Assembly (NCBI GenBank): GCA_024280735.1
Contig: JAJRPO010000025.1
Location: 124,001-188,000, forward strand
Direction of reading: 5' to 3'
DNA from: Alphaproteobacteria bacterium
GTDB taxonomy: Bacteria; Pseudomonadota; Alphaproteobacteria; Rhodobacterales; Rhodobacteraceae
DNA: 64,000 nt
In this document: one piece after another, positions 46,622 through 56,841 of the stretch
Numbering within the stretch: the first letter of the stretch is position 1
Layout: every line of letters starts with the position of its first letter
Made by a program: the position numbers and the translations under genes
The notes under the pieces: model-generated
Told to the model about the DNA's origin: nothing
Databases searched by the model: none
What the model saw: only the letters and a program-made list of their open reading frames with translations

Positions 46622-46716
46622 GGGGTCGTGATACACAAGGGATTTGGCAGCGTCCAGAAGAGGTTGCCTTAGACGCAACAACAGGGCAGTTTCGCCGCCA
46701 ACTAGGGGAACAAGTC

Positions 46717-47556
46717 ATGACAGCACAAAAATCCATCCTGATAACCGGATGTTCATCAGGCATTGGCTATGATGCCGCACACACATTACACAAACGCGGC
46801 TGGCGGGTTTTTGCGACTTGTCGCGCGGAGGCAGATTGTGAGCGATTGCGGGGTGAAGGGCTGGAGAGTTTCCTGCTGGATTACGTGGATGAAGCATCCA
46901 TCAAAACAACCGTGCAAGAATGCCTTGGACGCACGGGTGGCACATTGGATGCGCTTTATAACAATGGGGCTTACGCCATTCCTGCGGCGGTTGAGGATTA
47001 CCCACGGGATGCCTTGCGCGCGATATTTGAGGCCAATTTCTTTGGCTATTTCGATCTGATCAATCAGGTGATCCCTGTGATGCGCAGGCAGGGGCATGGG
47101 CGGATTATCAATTGTTCTTCGGTTCTTGGCTTCGCAGCTTTGCGTTATCGCGGCGCCTATAACGCCACCAAGTTCGCCATGGAAGGCATGACAGACACAC
47201 TTCGGCTGGAAATGCGCGGAACGCGTATCCACATCATATTGGTGGAACCCGGTCCGATTACGACACTGTTTCGCAAAAACGCCCAAGCGCCGTTTGAAAA
47301 GTGGATCGATTGGAAAAACAGTGCGCGGCATGTCGAATACGAAGAAGTCATGCTTCCCCGCCTTTATGCAGAAACGGACGGAGAACCAAGCGCGGGCGAG
47401 TTGCCGAGCGCGGCCGTAACCAAAAAGCTGATCCATGCCTTGGAACACCCCAACCCGAACCCACGCTATTTTGTGACTTGGCCCACGCATTTTTCCGGCG
47501 TCTTAAAGCGGCTGCTCAGCACCCGTATGCAGGACCGGATTTTTGGTCGCATGTAA
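46717..47556 (+). CDS. SDR family NAD(P)-dependent oxidoreductase
   Basis: A 279-residue short-chain dehydrogenase. The cofactor motif is ILITGCSSGIGYDAA (TGxxxGxG form), and NNGAYAIPAAVEDY matches the NNAG region with one residue changed. The catalytic Ser is in IINCSSVLGF and the Tyr-x-x-x-Lys in AYNATKFAMEG. The substrate is unknown; the subgroup resembles sterol/retinol-type SDRs. ATG 46717 has AGGGGA at a suitable distance; the earlier frame from 46507 runs antisense to parC. Confidence 0.88.
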   Translation: MTAQKSILITGCSSGIGYDAAHTLHKRGWRVFATCRAEADCERLRGEGLESFLLDYVDEASIKTTVQECLGRTGGTLDALYNNGAYAIPAAVEDYPRDALRAIFEANFFGYFDLINQVIPVMRRQGHGRIINCSSVLGFAALRYRGAYNATKFAMEGMTDTLRLEMRGTRIHIILVEPGPITTLFRKNAQAPFEKWIDWKNSARHVEYEEVMLPRLYAETDGEPSAGELPSAAVTKKLIHALEHPNPNPRYFVTWPTHFSGVLKRLLSTRMQDRIFGRM

Positions 47557-47615
47557 AACCATTGGCGCGGCGATGGAATCAGCCTATGTGAAGCAGATAA
47601 ACAAAGGATAAAGCC

Positions 47616-47822
47616 ATGGTTGATGATCCCCTATACTACGTCATGATATTCTCGATCCTTGTTGTATTGGTTGTGCTGATGATCGGCCTCGGAGCCTTTA
47701 CCAAAGGCGGCGAGTTTAACCGGAAATATGCAAACAAGCTGATGCGCTACCGGATAATAGCCCAGGCGATCGCGATCGCGCTGATCTTGTTGTTTGTAAT
47801 TCTGCGTAAATCGGGAGCATAG
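47616..47822 (+). CDS. Twin-transmembrane (HIG1-like) small protein
   Basis: A 68-residue protein with two transmembrane helices (MIFSILVVLVVLMIGLGAF and RIIAQAIAIALILLFVIL) joined by FTKGGEFNRKYANKLMRY. The loop matches the HIG_1_N/twin-TM family of alphaproteobacteria, which is related to respiratory supercomplex factors, although a bacterial function is unproven. AAAGGA lies about 8 bases before ATG. It is 4 bases upstream of the adenosyltransferase gene. Confidence 0.85.
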   Translation: MVDDPLYYVMIFSILVVLVVLMIGLGAFTKGGEFNRKYANKLMRYRIIAQAIAIALILLFVILRKSGA

Positions 47823-47826
47823 CACC

Positions 47827-48399
47827 ATGGTTGTCCTGAACAAAATTTACACCAAGACCGGCGACAAAGGCACAACTGCCTTGGGCAACGGCGCACGCGT
47901 GGAAAAACACTCCGCGCGGGTGAATGCCTATGGCACGGTTGATGAGACAAATGCCACGGTTGGCATGGCAAAATTGCACGCAGGCGGGCTGATGGCCGAG
48001 CAGTTGGCGATGATCCAGAACGATCTGTTTGATCTAGGTGCCGACTTATGCCGCCCGGATATGGCCAAGGATGCCGATGCGGAATACCCACCGTTGCGAA
48101 TGATTGACGCGCAAGTGACACGGCTGGAAGCCGAGATTGACACAATGAACGCGGACATCGCGCCGTTGCGCAGTTTTATCCTGCCGGGTGGGTCTGCATT
48201 AGCTGCCCACCTGCATCTATGCCGAACTGTTTCGCGCCGCGCAGAGCGGCTGGCAACTGAACTGGCAACTGTCAAAAACGTAAATCCTGCGGTTATTAAA
48301 TACCTGAACCGCCTGTCGGACTGGTTCTTTGTCGCCAGCCGTGTTGCCAATAATAACGGCGCGGATGATGTGCTGTGGGTCCCCGGCGCAAACCGGTAA
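47827..48399 (+). CDS. Cob(I)yrinic acid a,c-diamide adenosyltransferase, PduO type
   Basis: A 190-residue PduO-type ATP:corrinoid adenosyltransferase. The N-terminal ATP-binding block is LNKIYTKTGDKGTTALGNG, and the helix bundle has VNAYGTVDETNA, SFILPGGSALAAHLHLCRT and RRAER, with YLNRLSDWFFVASR at the C-terminus. It attaches the 5'-deoxyadenosyl group of ATP to cob(I)alamin. A second, unrelated adenosyltransferase (cobO) is encoded about 3.4 kb downstream. Confidence 0.94.
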   Translation: MVVLNKIYTKTGDKGTTALGNGARVEKHSARVNAYGTVDETNATVGMAKLHAGGLMAEQLAMIQNDLFDLGADLCRPDMAKDADAEYPPLRMIDAQVTRLEAEIDTMNADIAPLRSFILPGGSALAAHLHLCRTVSRRAERLATELATVKNVNPAVIKYLNRLSDWFFVASRVANNNGADDVLWVPGANR

Positions 48400-48588
48400 A
48401 TCTCCCCAACAACCTTGCTGAATTGTCACCGAATGTTACGAATGCCGCTAGCACCCAAAAACATGACGTAATGTAGGTGTTCCTGGTCGATTTCCCTCTA
48501 TTCTTTCAATCCCGTTTTCCGTAAACGCTTAAGCAGGATTCTTACCCAGCCCAAGGGAATCGGGCAATATTGTTAGGAGAGACGCAAA

Positions 48589-49350
48589 ATGAAGGTGCTA
48601 GTACCTGTCAAACGCGTGATCGATTACAACGTGAAAGTACGTGTTAAAGCGGACGGAAGCGGTGTTGATCTGGCGAATGTTAAAATGTCGATGAACCCTT
48701 TCGACGAAATCGCAGTCGAACAAGCGATTCGCCTGAAAGAAGCTGGTAAGGCGGACGAAATTATCGCCGTTTCTATCGGCGTAAAGCAGTCTCAGGAAAC
48801 CCTGCGTACAGCATTGGCAATGGGTGCGGACCGCGCCATTCTGGTGATTGCGGCTGACGACGTGCATTCTGACATCGAGCCACTGGCCGTTGCCAAGATC
48901 CTCAAGGCTATCGTTGACGAAGAACAGCCCGGGTTGGTTCTTTGTGGCAAACAGGCCATCGACAACGACATGAACGCAACCGGCCAAATGCTGTCGGCAT
49001 TGCTGGGTTGGTCGCAAGGCACTTTCGCCTCCGAGCTGGACATTGATGGCGACAACGCTGTTATCACCCGCGAAGTCGACGGCGGTTTGCAAACCATCAA
49101 GGTTAAAATGCCATCGATCATAACGGTTGATCTGCGTTTGAACGAGCCGCGTTATGCGTCCCTGCCAAACATCATGAAAGCCAAGCGCAAGCCGATGGAC
49201 GAAAAGACTGCTGCCGATTACGGCGTGGACACAACCAATCGTTTGACCATCGTAAAAACCGTTGAACCAGCGACACGTGCCGCAGGCGTCAAGGTTGCTG
49301 ACGTGGCCGAACTGATTGCGAAACTCAAAGACGAAGCGGGGGTAATCTAA
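48589..49350 (+). CDS. etfB: Electron transfer flavoprotein beta subunit
   Basis: A 253-residue ETF beta subunit. [19 protein letters not shown] opens the protein. [17 protein letters not shown] and the family signature region with the Arg/Ile-rich [20 protein letters not shown] are present. It binds AMP and, with EtfA, shuttles electrons from acyl-CoA dehydrogenases (such as Mcd in this window) to ETF:ubiquinone oxidoreductase. AGGAGAG precedes the ATG. Its stop overlaps the etfA start by one base. Confidence 0.96.
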   Translation: MKVLVPVKRVIDYNVKVRVKADGSGVDLANVKMSMNPFDEIAVEQAIRLKEAGKADEIIAVSIGVKQSQETLRTALAMGADRAILVIAADDVHSDIEPLAVAKILKAIVDEEQPGLVLCGKQAIDNDMNATGQMLSALLGWSQGTFASELDIDGDNAVITREVDGGLQTIKVKMPSIITVDLRLNEPRYASLPNIMKAKRKPMDEKTAADYGVDTTNRLTIVKTVEPATRAAGVKVADVAELIAKLKDEAGVI

Positions 49351-50276
49351 TGGCTGTTCTACTTCTTGCAGAAGTTATCGGTGGTGAAATCTCTATCGAT
49401 CAAACTGGTAAAGCCTTGACTGCCGCCAAGGCACTCGGTGATGTGACTGTTCTATGTGCATCCGCCGGATGTGGCGGCGCTGCCGAGGCTGCTGCCAAAC
49501 TCGACGGCGTGGCCAAAGTGCTGTGTGCCGATGATGCGGCTTACGGTAACGGCTTGGCCGAACCTATCGCTGATCTGATCGTGTCATTGGCTGGCGATTA
49601 CGAGCATATCGTTGCCCCTGCCACCACATCCGCCAAAAATATCCTGCCCCGCGTTGCGGCGCTGTTGGATGCCATGGTGATTTCCGATGTGACAGGCGTG
49701 ATCGACAGCAACACATTCGAGCGTCCGATCTATGCGGGTAACGCGATCCAGACTGTACAATCTGGTGACGGCAAGAAAGTGATTTCTTTCCGTACCGCTG
49801 GTTTTGATGCCGCTGGTGAAGGTGGCTCTGCTGCCGTTGAAAGCATTGCTGCCGCTGCTGATCCAGCGCTTTCCGAATGGGTTGAGGACAAGGTTCAAAC
49901 CTCTGACCGCCCAGAATTGACCAGCGCCAAAATCGTCGTATCCGGCGGCCGTGGTGTGGGGTCTGAGGAAAGCTTTGCCATCATCGAAGCCTTGGCCGAC
50001 AAACTGAACGCCGCCGTGGGTGCATCCCGCGCGGCCGTCGACAGTGGCTATGCCCCGAACGATTGGCAAGTTGGCCAAACTGGCAAAGTTGTTGCACCGG
50101 ACCTCTATATCGCTTGCGGTATTTCCGGCGCAATCCAGCACTTGGCCGGCATGAAAGACAGCAAAGTCATCGTCGCCATCAACAAAGACGAAGAGGCACC
50201 GATTTTTCAGGTGGCTGATTACGGTCTGGTTGCAGATTTGTTTGACGCGGTTCCAGCACTTACTGACGCGCTATAA
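49350..50276 (+). CDS. etfA: Electron transfer flavoprotein alpha subunit
   Basis: A 308-residue ETF alpha subunit. The C-terminal FAD-binding domain is clear: [36 protein letters not shown], then [16 protein letters not shown] and [19 protein letters not shown]. Co-translated with etfB (TAATG overlap) and followed by a strong terminator. The hydroxyacyl-CoA dehydrogenase gene next to it supports a role in acyl-CoA oxidation. Confidence 0.97.
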   Translation: MAVLLLAEVIGGEISIDQTGKALTAAKALGDVTVLCASAGCGGAAEAAAKLDGVAKVLCADDAAYGNGLAEPIADLIVSLAGDYEHIVAPATTSAKNILPRVAALLDAMVISDVTGVIDSNTFERPIYAGNAIQTVQSGDGKKVISFRTAGFDAAGEGGSAAVESIAAAADPALSEWVEDKVQTSDRPELTSAKIVVSGGRGVGSEESFAIIEALADKLNAAVGASRAAVDSGYAPNDWQVGQTGKVVAPDLYIACGISGAIQHLAGMKDSKVIVAINKDEEAPIFQVADYGLVADLFDAVPALTDAL

Positions 50277-50298
50277 ACCTTTCAAATTATCGACCGTT

Positions 50299-50327
50299 AA
50301 AGCCCGCCACTGCGCGGGCTTTTTCTT
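50299..50327 (+). terminator. Rho-independent terminator of etfBA
   Basis: AAAGCCCGC (50299-50307), loop CACTGC, GCGGGCTTT, then more T. It lies about 23 bases after the etfA stop. Confidence 0.9.
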
Positions 50328-50390
50328 TGCCTTGTTGCACCTACCCCTCAAGGGTGTATTGTCCGCCTCAGCAACAAAAAGGCCAGTGTT

Positions 50391-51266
50391 ATGGACATTA
50401 AAACAGTCGGAGTGATCGGTGCAGGCCCCATGGGCAACGGTATTGCACAGGTGTTTGGCGTCGCGGGTTTCACCGTATTGCTGTTCGACAACAATGTCGA
50501 TGTATTGGCCTCGGCCCCTGACAGAATTGCAAAGAGTCTGGATCAAGGCATTCATGCTGGCGCAATAAGTGAGGCTGACAAGGTGCGGGCGTTGCAGAAT
50601 GTTTCAACCGTAAACACCTTGGCCGATACTGCCGTCAGCGATCTGATAATCGAGGCGGCAACCGAGGATGAGGCAATCAAAGGCCAAATATTTCGCGCGC
50701 TGGTTCCCAGTCTGGCACCCCACACCATCCTGACCTCGACGACCTCGGCAGTGTCTATCACCCGTCTGGCGTCTCGTACTGACAGGCCTGAGCGGTTCAT
50801 GGGTATGCACTTTATGAAACCGGTTCCGGTGATGCGCCTGGTCGAATTGATCCGAGGTATTGCGACAGACGAAGAGACGTTCAAGACCATTGAATTGCTA
50901 TGCGAGAAGCTGGGCAAGGCGACCTCTGTCTCTGAAGATTTTCCAGCTTTCATCGTTAATCGCATCTTGATGCCGATGATAAATGAGGCGATTTATGCGG
51001 TGTACGAGGGTGTTGGCACAGTTTTGAATGTGGACAAATCTTTAAAGCTGGGTGCAAACCATCCGATGGGACCGCTGGAACTGGCCGATTTCATCGGGTT
51101 GGACATTGTCCTTGCTAATCTGAATGCCCTGCACAACGGGTTGGCCGATAACAAATACCGTGCCTGCCCCTTGCTGGTAAAATACGTCGAGGCCGAATGG
51201 TTGGGGCGTAAATCGGGGCGTGGATTTTACGATTATAGCGGTGATGTGCCGGTGCCAACCCGTTGA
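50391..51266 (+). CDS. hbdA: 3-hydroxybutyryl-CoA dehydrogenase
   Basis: A 291-residue 3-hydroxyacyl-CoA dehydrogenase. The NAD-binding motif is VGVIGAGPMGNGIAQVFGVA. The catalytic Glu and His are in IIEAATEDEAIKGQIF and GMHFMKPVPVMRLVE, and the C-terminal domain has NRILMPMINEAIYAVYEGV and HPMGPLELADFIGLD. It lacks a fused enoyl-CoA hydratase, as in HbdA/PaaH-type enzymes acting on acetoacetyl-CoA. Its product chain could feed PHB or the ethylmalonyl-CoA pathway (inference). RidA follows after 14 bases. Confidence 0.93.
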   Translation: MDIKTVGVIGAGPMGNGIAQVFGVAGFTVLLFDNNVDVLASAPDRIAKSLDQGIHAGAISEADKVRALQNVSTVNTLADTAVSDLIIEAATEDEAIKGQIFRALVPSLAPHTILTSTTSAVSITRLASRTDRPERFMGMHFMKPVPVMRLVELIRGIATDEETFKTIELLCEKLGKATSVSEDFPAFIVNRILMPMINEAIYAVYEGVGTVLNVDKSLKLGANHPMGPLELADFIGLDIVLANLNALHNGLADNKYRACPLLVKYVEAEWLGRKSGRGFYDYSGDVPVPTR

Positions 51267-51280
51267 CATAGGATCTTGTA

Positions 51281-51670
51281 ATGCGAAAACTGATTTCCCA
51301 AGGCTCGCCTTTTGAGGCAAAAATTGCCTATTCCCGTGCGGTTGTTGATGGCGATTGGATATTTGTCTCTGGCACCACGGGATACAATTATGAAACCATG
51401 AAAATTTCCCCCGACGTGGCGGAACAAACAGCCCAAACCCTGCGCAATATTGAATGGGCGTTAACGCAGGCCGGTGCCAGCCTCACCGATGTGGTTCGAG
51501 TCCATTACATACTGCCAGACGCGAATGATTTTGAGGCCTGTTGGCCCGCCTTGCGCGCAGCCTTTGGCGATGTACGGCCCGCAGCCACGATGTTTTCCGC
51601 AGGCTTGATTGACCCCGCAATGAAAATTGAAATTGAAGTGACAGCACGCAGTGTCAACACGTCCGCCTAA
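51281..51670 (+). CDS. RidA family protein
   Basis: A 129-residue protein of the RidA/YjgF/UK114 superfamily. IFVSGTTGY, QTLRNIEWALTQAGASLTDVVRV and RPAATMFSAGL...KIEIEVTA match the family, including the substrate-binding Arg of RidA. Enamine/imine deaminase activity is therefore possible, but subgroup assignment is uncertain. It is co-directional with, and close to, the hydroxyacyl-CoA dehydrogenase gene. Confidence 0.85.
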   Translation: MRKLISQGSPFEAKIAYSRAVVDGDWIFVSGTTGYNYETMKISPDVAEQTAQTLRNIEWALTQAGASLTDVVRVHYILPDANDFEACWPALRAAFGDVRPAATMFSAGLIDPAMKIEIEVTARSVNTSA

Positions 51671-51820
51671 TAGTGATCTGCGCTAAAGAGTGTGTTTCGA
51701 TTTACTATGCGCCAAAACACGTTAGGCAGCGCAAGAAATGGCGCTTCCCTTTTTCGCTTCGTGCTCTTGCATAGAGCTGATTAACCGGACATGCTGATGG
51801 CTCACTCGAAAGGAAAACCC

Positions 51821-52429
51821 ATGAGCGAAGACACCGATCGCCACGCGATGAAAATGGCCAAGAAGAAGGTCGCCCGCGACAAGATCATGGCGACAAAGAC
51901 CGATAAAAAGGGCCTGATTATTGTCCACACAGGCAAGGGCAAGGGCAAAAGCTCTGCCGCCTTTGGTATGATATTTCGCTGTATTGCCCATGATATGAAA
52001 TGTGGTGTCGTCCAGTTCATCAAGGGGGGAATGTCCACCGGTGAGCGGGACATGATCCTCGACAAATTTACAGAAATTTGCGCGTTTCATACCATGGGGG
52101 AAGGGTTCACCTGGGAGACGCAGGATAAAGCCCGCGATACGGAAATGGCGCAGGCGGCTTGGGCCAAAGCAAAGGATTTAGTCCGAGACGAGAGTAACAA
52201 GATGGTGTTGCTCGACGAAATCAATATCGCGATCCGATATGGCTATGTCGATATCAACGAGGTTGTGCAGTTTCTAGTCGATGAGAAACCAGATTTGACC
52301 CATGTTGTGTTAACCGGCCGCAACGCCAAAGACGAATTGATAGAAGTGGCCGATCTGGTTACCGAAATGGAGCTGATAAAACACCCGTTTCGTTCTGGCA
52401 TCAAAGCGCAAATTGGTGTGGAATTCTAA
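51821..52429 (+). CDS. cobO: Cob(I)yrinic acid a,c-diamide adenosyltransferase, CobO/BtuR type
   Basis: A 202-residue P-loop adenosyltransferase. The P-loop is VHTGKGKGKSSAAFGM (about residues 34-49). GVVQFIKGGMSTGER, VLLDEINIAIRYGYV and VVLTGRNAKDELIEVADLVTEM are CobO hallmarks. It adenosylates corrinoids during de novo cobalamin synthesis. ATG 51821 has AAAGGA 6-7 bases upstream; the longer frame from 51791 is less likely. I saw no B12-riboswitch box in the 150 bases upstream. Confidence 0.95.
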   Translation: MSEDTDRHAMKMAKKKVARDKIMATKTDKKGLIIVHTGKGKGKSSAAFGMIFRCIAHDMKCGVVQFIKGGMSTGERDMILDKFTEICAFHTMGEGFTWETQDKARDTEMAQAAWAKAKDLVRDESNKMVLLDEINIAIRYGYVDINEVVQFLVDEKPDLTHVVLTGRNAKDELIEVADLVTEMELIKHPFRSGIKAQIGVEF

Positions 52430-52452
52430 GCCAACCTGCCCCCCCAAAACGA

Positions 52453-52482
52453 AAAGCCCGCGCAGTAATGCGCGGGCTTTGT
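52453..52482. terminator. Bidirectional terminator between cobO and rpoC
   Basis: AAAGCCCGCG (52453-52462), an 8-base loop, then CGCGGGCTTT (52471-52480). On the minus strand the stem is followed by a T-rich run, giving a good rpoC terminator. On the plus strand the tail is GTTGTTG, weaker but usable for cobO. Confidence 0.85.
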
Positions 52483-52502
52483 TGTTGTCGCTTAGTAGAA
52501 AC

Positions 52503-55500
52503 CTACATCGGTTGTTCAGTACCGTCACCGTCGGTCCCAAAGTCAACACCCAGATCTTCGCCCATTACGTCACCTGTGTCTTCAAACGCTGCCATTGGAT
52601 CAACAGCATTATCGTCTTCAACAGGTGCCATCAGAGCGGCAGCCGCTTCGGCTTGTTCACGTTTATCTTCAACGATAACCGCGTCACGATCTGTTGCAAT
52701 CTTCTTGATCTGATGTGTAGCCCCACCAGTACCCGCCGGAATGAGGCGACCAACGATGACGTTTTCTTTCAGGCCAATCAGCTTGTCACGTTTGCCCTGC
52801 ACCGAAGCTTCGGTCAGAACCCGCGTGGTTTCCTGGAAGGAAGCCGCCGAGATGAAGGAACGTGTTTGCAACGACGCCTTGGTGATACCCAGCAAGATTG
52901 GCGCGCCAGTGGCTGGATCGCGGCCATCGGCAATTGCCTTGGCGTTGATTTCCTCCAACTCGCCTTTATCGACGTGTTCACCTTTCAGCAAGGTTGTGCC
53001 ACCGGATGTGGAAATTTCCCACTTTTGCAGCATTTGACGCACGATCACTTCGATGTGTTTGTCGTTAATCTTAACCCCTTGCAGGCGATAAACGTCTTGC
53101 ACTTCGTCGATCATATACTCCGCCAACGCCTCGACTCCCATAATATTCAGGATGTCATGCGGTGCCGGATTGCCGTCCATGATGTATTCGCCCTTTTGGA
53201 TGAAATCACCTTCCTGAACAGGAATGTGTTTACCCTTAGGCACCATGTATTCGACGTTCTCCAGGTTTTCATCTGCCGGTTCGATGCTGATGCGACGTTT
53301 GTTCTTATAGTCGCGGCCATAGCGCACATACCCATCGATTTCAGCGATGATCGCGTGGTCTTTGGGACGACGGGCCTCGAACAATTCAGCAACACGCGGC
53401 AAACCACCGGTGATGTCCTTGGTCTTGGCACCCTCACGCGGGATACGCGCAACCACATCACCCGCCAGAACTTCCTGACCGTCCTCGACTGACAGAATGG
53501 CCTCAACCGACATGGCGTAGGCAATTGGATTGCCTGCATCATTGCGGATCAGCTCACCGTCTTTGTCGACAATAGCGATTTCAGGTTTCAAGTCGCCGCC
53601 TTTAGGCGCGGTACGCCAGTCGGTTACGATTTTCTGACTGATGCCCGTTGCATCATCGGTTTCATCGCGCAAAGAAATGCCGACAACCAAATCGATAAAC
53701 TTGGCCGTACCCGGCTTATCCGCGATGATTGGCAGGGAATAAGGATCCCATTCAAACATCTTGTCGCCGCGGCCAATTTTGGCCCCGTCTTTGACTGTCA
53801 GTTTGGTGCCATAGCCCAGCTTATAAGACGCCCGTTCGATGCCGTTTTCGTCAATCACCGCCAGAACAGTGTTCCGGTTCATCACGACGATCTCGCCATC
53901 ACGGTTTTCCAACCAAACTGCGTTGCGCAGCTCGATCTTGCCGTCTTGGGATGCTTCCTGGAACGACTGCTGACCACCCTGCGCAATACCGCCAATGTGG
54001 AACGTCCGCATTGTCAGCTGTGTGCCCGGCTCGCCGATTGACTGCGCCGCGATGATGCCCACGGCCTCGCCCGGGTTCACTTTCGCGCCCCGTGCCAGAT
54101 CGCGACCATAACAAGTGGCGCAAATGCCGTCATCGGCCTCACAAGTAAGTGGTGAACGAATTTGAACCGTTGCCAGATCAGCCGTGTCGATGGTGTCAGC
54201 CATACGCTCGTCGATCAGAGTGCCACGTTCGCAAATCACTTCGCCGGTTTTCGGGTGAATAACGTCCTCGTTGGTGGTCCGGCCCAGCAAACGCTCGGAC
54301 AGGGTCGCAACAACTTCGCCATCATTTACCGCAGCCTGTGCAGTGATACCTTTGTCCGTCTCACAGTCGATTTCACGCACGATACAATCTTGCGCAACAT
54401 CCACCAGACGACGGGTGAGATAACCGGAGTTCGCGGTTTTCAACGCCGTATCCGCAAGGCCTTTACGCGCCCCGTGGGTAGAGTTGAAGTATTCGAGAAC
54501 CGTCAGGCCTTCTTTAAAGTTCGAGATAATCGGCGTTTCGATGATCTCGCCGTTTGGCTTGGCCATCAGACCACGCATCCCGCCCAGCTGTTTCATCTGT
54601 GCAGGGGAACCACGCGCGCCCGAGTGGGCCATCATGTAAACGCTGTTCGGCTCCATTTCAGAACCATCATCCGTCGTTTTCACCGAGGACATTTCGTTCA
54701 TCATTGCATCCGCAACCGCGTCGGAACATTTAGACCAGCTATCGACAACTTTGTTGTACTTCTCACCCTGAGTGATCAGGCCATCGAGGTATTGTTGCTC
54801 GAATTCCTTAACGCTCTCGCGGGTATCACCAACGATTGCCCATTTGTTGGTCGGGATGATCATATCGTCCTTACCAAAGGAAATGCCGGCTTTGAACGCT
54901 TCGCGGAACCCGAGAGTCATGATCTGGTCACAGAAGATAACCGACTCTTTTTGGCCGCAATAACGGTAAACAACGTCGATGACCTCGCCTACCTCATTTT
55001 TGCGCAACAGGCGGTTAACAATGTCAAACGGTGCTTTGGCATTCAAAGGCATTTTAGTGCTCAAACGCACACGGCCCGGTGTGGTGTCAAACCGCACGGG
55101 AACAATGTTACCCTCGTCATCAACCTGATCTATCCGGCAGACAATTTTTGTGTGCAGATGAACCAAACCATTATCAAGCGCATGCTCTACCTCTTTTGGT
55201 CCAGAAAACACCATGCCTTGGCCCTTAAGGCCTTCGCGTGCCAAAGTGATATAGTAGAGCCCCAAAATCATATCCTGAGACGGTACGATAATCGGCTTAC
55301 CATTTGACGGCGACAAGACGTTGTTTGTCGACATCATCAGAACCCGCGCTTCCAACTGTGCCTCAAGGCTCAGGGGAACGTGAACCGCCATTTGGTCACC
55401 GTCAAAGTCGGCGTTAAACGCGGAACAAACCAGCGGGTGCAGCTGAATGGCTTTACCCTCGATCAATACAGGTTCAAACGCCTGAATGCCCAAACGGTGA

Positions 55501-56795
55501 AGCGTTGGCGCGCGGTTCAGCAGAACAGGGTGTTCGCGGATAACCTCGTCCAGAATGTCCCAAACCTCGGGACGTTCTTTCTCTACGATCTTCTTGGCTT
55601 GCTTAACGGTGCTAGACAGACCTTTGGCCTCTAGGCGCGAATAGATGAACGGCTTGAACAATTCCAGCGCCATCTTTTTCGGCAGACCACATTGATGCAA
55701 CTTCAATTCCGGCCCGGTCACAATCACCGAACGGCCAGAGAAGTCGACCCGTTTACCCAAAAGGTTTTGGCGGAAACGGCCTTGCTTACCCTTCAGCATG
55801 TCAGACAGCGATTTCAGCGGGCGTTTGTTGGCCCCTGTAATCACACGGCCACGGCGACCATTATCAAACAACGCATCCACAGATTCCTGCAACATCCGTT
55901 TTTCGTTACGCACAATAATATCAGGCGCGCGCAACTCGATCAGGCGTTTCAGGCGGTTGTTCCGGTTGATAACCCGACGATACAGATCGTTTAGATCGGA
56001 TGTCGCGAAACGACCCCCGTCCAGCGGCACCAGTGGGCGCAGTTCTGGCGGGATCACAGGCACAACGGTCAGAATCATCCATTCTGGACGGTTGCCAGAT
56101 TCAACAAAGCTCTCAACCACTTTCAGACGTTTGATGATCTTCTTGGGTTTCAGCTCGCCTGTGGCCTCTGCCAGATCGGCGCGCAGCTGTTCGGCCTCGG
56201 CTTCCAGATCAATGTTGGACAACATTTCACGGATCGCTTCGGCACCAATACCCGCGTTAAACGCGTCTTCGCCAAACACATCTTGCGCGTCGAGGAATTC
56301 TTCCTCGTTCATCATTTGACCATAGTTCAGGTCAGTCAAGCCCGGCTCGATCACCACATACTGTTCAAAATACAGCACACGCTCCAGCTCACGCAGGGTC
56401 ATGTCCAGCATCAGGCCAATACGGCTTGGCAGGGATTTCAGGAACCAGATGTGGGCAACAGGTGCCGCCAACTCAATGTGGCCCATACGTTCGCGGCGTA
56501 CTTTTTGAAGGGTAACTTCAACACCACATTTCTCGCAGGTCACACCACGGTATTTCATCCGTTTGTATTTGCCACAGAGACACTCATAGTCTTTGATCGG
56601 GCCAAAGATACGCGCGCAGAACAGGCCGTCGCGTTCTGGTTTGAACGTCCGGTAGTTGATGGTTTCAGGCTTTTTGATTTCGCCAAATGACCAGCTCAAG
56701 ATCCGCTCTGGCGAGGCCAGAGAGATTTTGATTTCGTCAAATGTCCGGGGTGCCTGGACGGGGTTGAACGGGTTGTTCGTGATTTCACGGTTCAT
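52503..56795 (-). CDS. rpoC: RNA polymerase beta' subunit
   Basis: A 1430-residue subunit, slightly longer than E. coli RpoC because of an acidic C-terminal tail. The N-terminal zinc-binding cysteines are C72, C74, C87 and C90. The absolutely conserved active-site aspartates are in [13 protein letters not shown], and the second zinc site ([13 protein letters not shown]) and the switch/bridge region ([20 protein letters not shown]) are intact. It is the last gene of the nusG-rpl-rpoBC cluster and ends at a terminator. Confidence 0.99.
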   Translation of the reverse strand: MNREITNNPFNPVQAPRTFDEIKISLASPERILSWSFGEIKKPETINYRTFKPERDGLFCARIFGPIKDYECLCGKYKRMKYRGVTCEKCGVEVTLQKVRRERMGHIELAAPVAHIWFLKSLPSRIGLMLDMTLRELERVLYFEQYVVIEPGLTDLNYGQMMNEEEFLDAQDVFGEDAFNAGIGAEAIREMLSNIDLEAEAEQLRADLAEATGELKPKKIIKRLKVVESFVESGNRPEWMILTVVPVIPPELRPLVPLDGGRFATSDLNDLYRRVINRNNRLKRLIELRAPDIIVRNEKRMLQESVDALFDNGRRGRVITGANKRPLKSLSDMLKGKQGRFRQNLLGKRVDFSGRSVIVTGPELKLHQCGLPKKMALELFKPFIYSRLEAKGLSSTVKQAKKIVEKERPEVWDILDEVIREHPVLLNRAPTLHRLGIQAFEPVLIEGKAIQLHPLVCSAFNADFDGDQMAVHVPLSLEAQLEARVLMMSTNNVLSPSNGKPIIVPSQDMILGLYYITLAREGLKGQGMVFSGPKEVEHALDNGLVHLHTKIVCRIDQVDDEGNIVPVRFDTTPGRVRLSTKMPLNAKAPFDIVNRLLRKNEVGEVIDVVYRYCGQKESVIFCDQIMTLGFREAFKAGISFGKDDMIIPTNKWAIVGDTRESVKEFEQQYLDGLITQGEKYNKVVDSWSKCSDAVADAMMNEMSSVKTTDDGSEMEPNSVYMMAHSGARGSPAQMKQLGGMRGLMAKPNGEIIETPIISNFKEGLTVLEYFNSTHGARKGLADTALKTANSGYLTRRLVDVAQDCIVREIDCETDKGITAQAAVNDGEVVATLSERLLGRTTNEDVIHPKTGEVICERGTLIDERMADTIDTADLATVQIRSPLTCEADDGICATCYGRDLARGAKVNPGEAVGIIAAQSIGEPGTQLTMRTFHIGGIAQGGQQSFQEASQDGKIELRNAVWLENRDGEIVVMNRNTVLAVIDENGIERASYKLGYGTKLTVKDGAKIGRGDKMFEWDPYSLPIIADKPGTAKFIDLVVGISLRDETDDATGISQKIVTDWRTAPKGGDLKPEIAIVDKDGELIRNDAGNPIAYAMSVEAILSVEDGQEVLAGDVVARIPREGAKTKDITGGLPRVAELFEARRPKDHAIIAEIDGYVRYGRDYKNKRRISIEPADENLENVEYMVPKGKHIPVQEGDFIQKGEYIMDGNPAPHDILNIMGVEALAEYMIDEVQDVYRLQGVKINDKHIEVIVRQMLQKWEISTSGGTTLLKGEHVDKGELEEINAKAIADGRDPATGAPILLGITKASLQTRSFISAASFQETTRVLTEASVQGKRDKLIGLKENVIVGRLIPAGTGGATHQIKKIATDRDAVIVEDKREQAEAAAALMAPVEDDNAVDPMAAFEDTGDVMGEDLGVDFGTDGDGTEQPM

Positions 56796-56841
56796 TTTAT
56801 GATCCTCATCTCGATTTCCTAAAGGGTAAGGCGCGGGCGCC

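Noticed and set aside
51671-51820. Cobalamin riboswitch upstream of cobO
   Set aside because: I looked for a B12 box and the surrounding helices in the 150 bases upstream and did not see them; the same holds for the 82 bases before cobN.
52413-55307. Long open frames (359 and 381 codons) on the plus strand opposite rpoC
   Set aside because: They lie entirely antisense to rpoC, have no family motifs, and follow from its codon bias.
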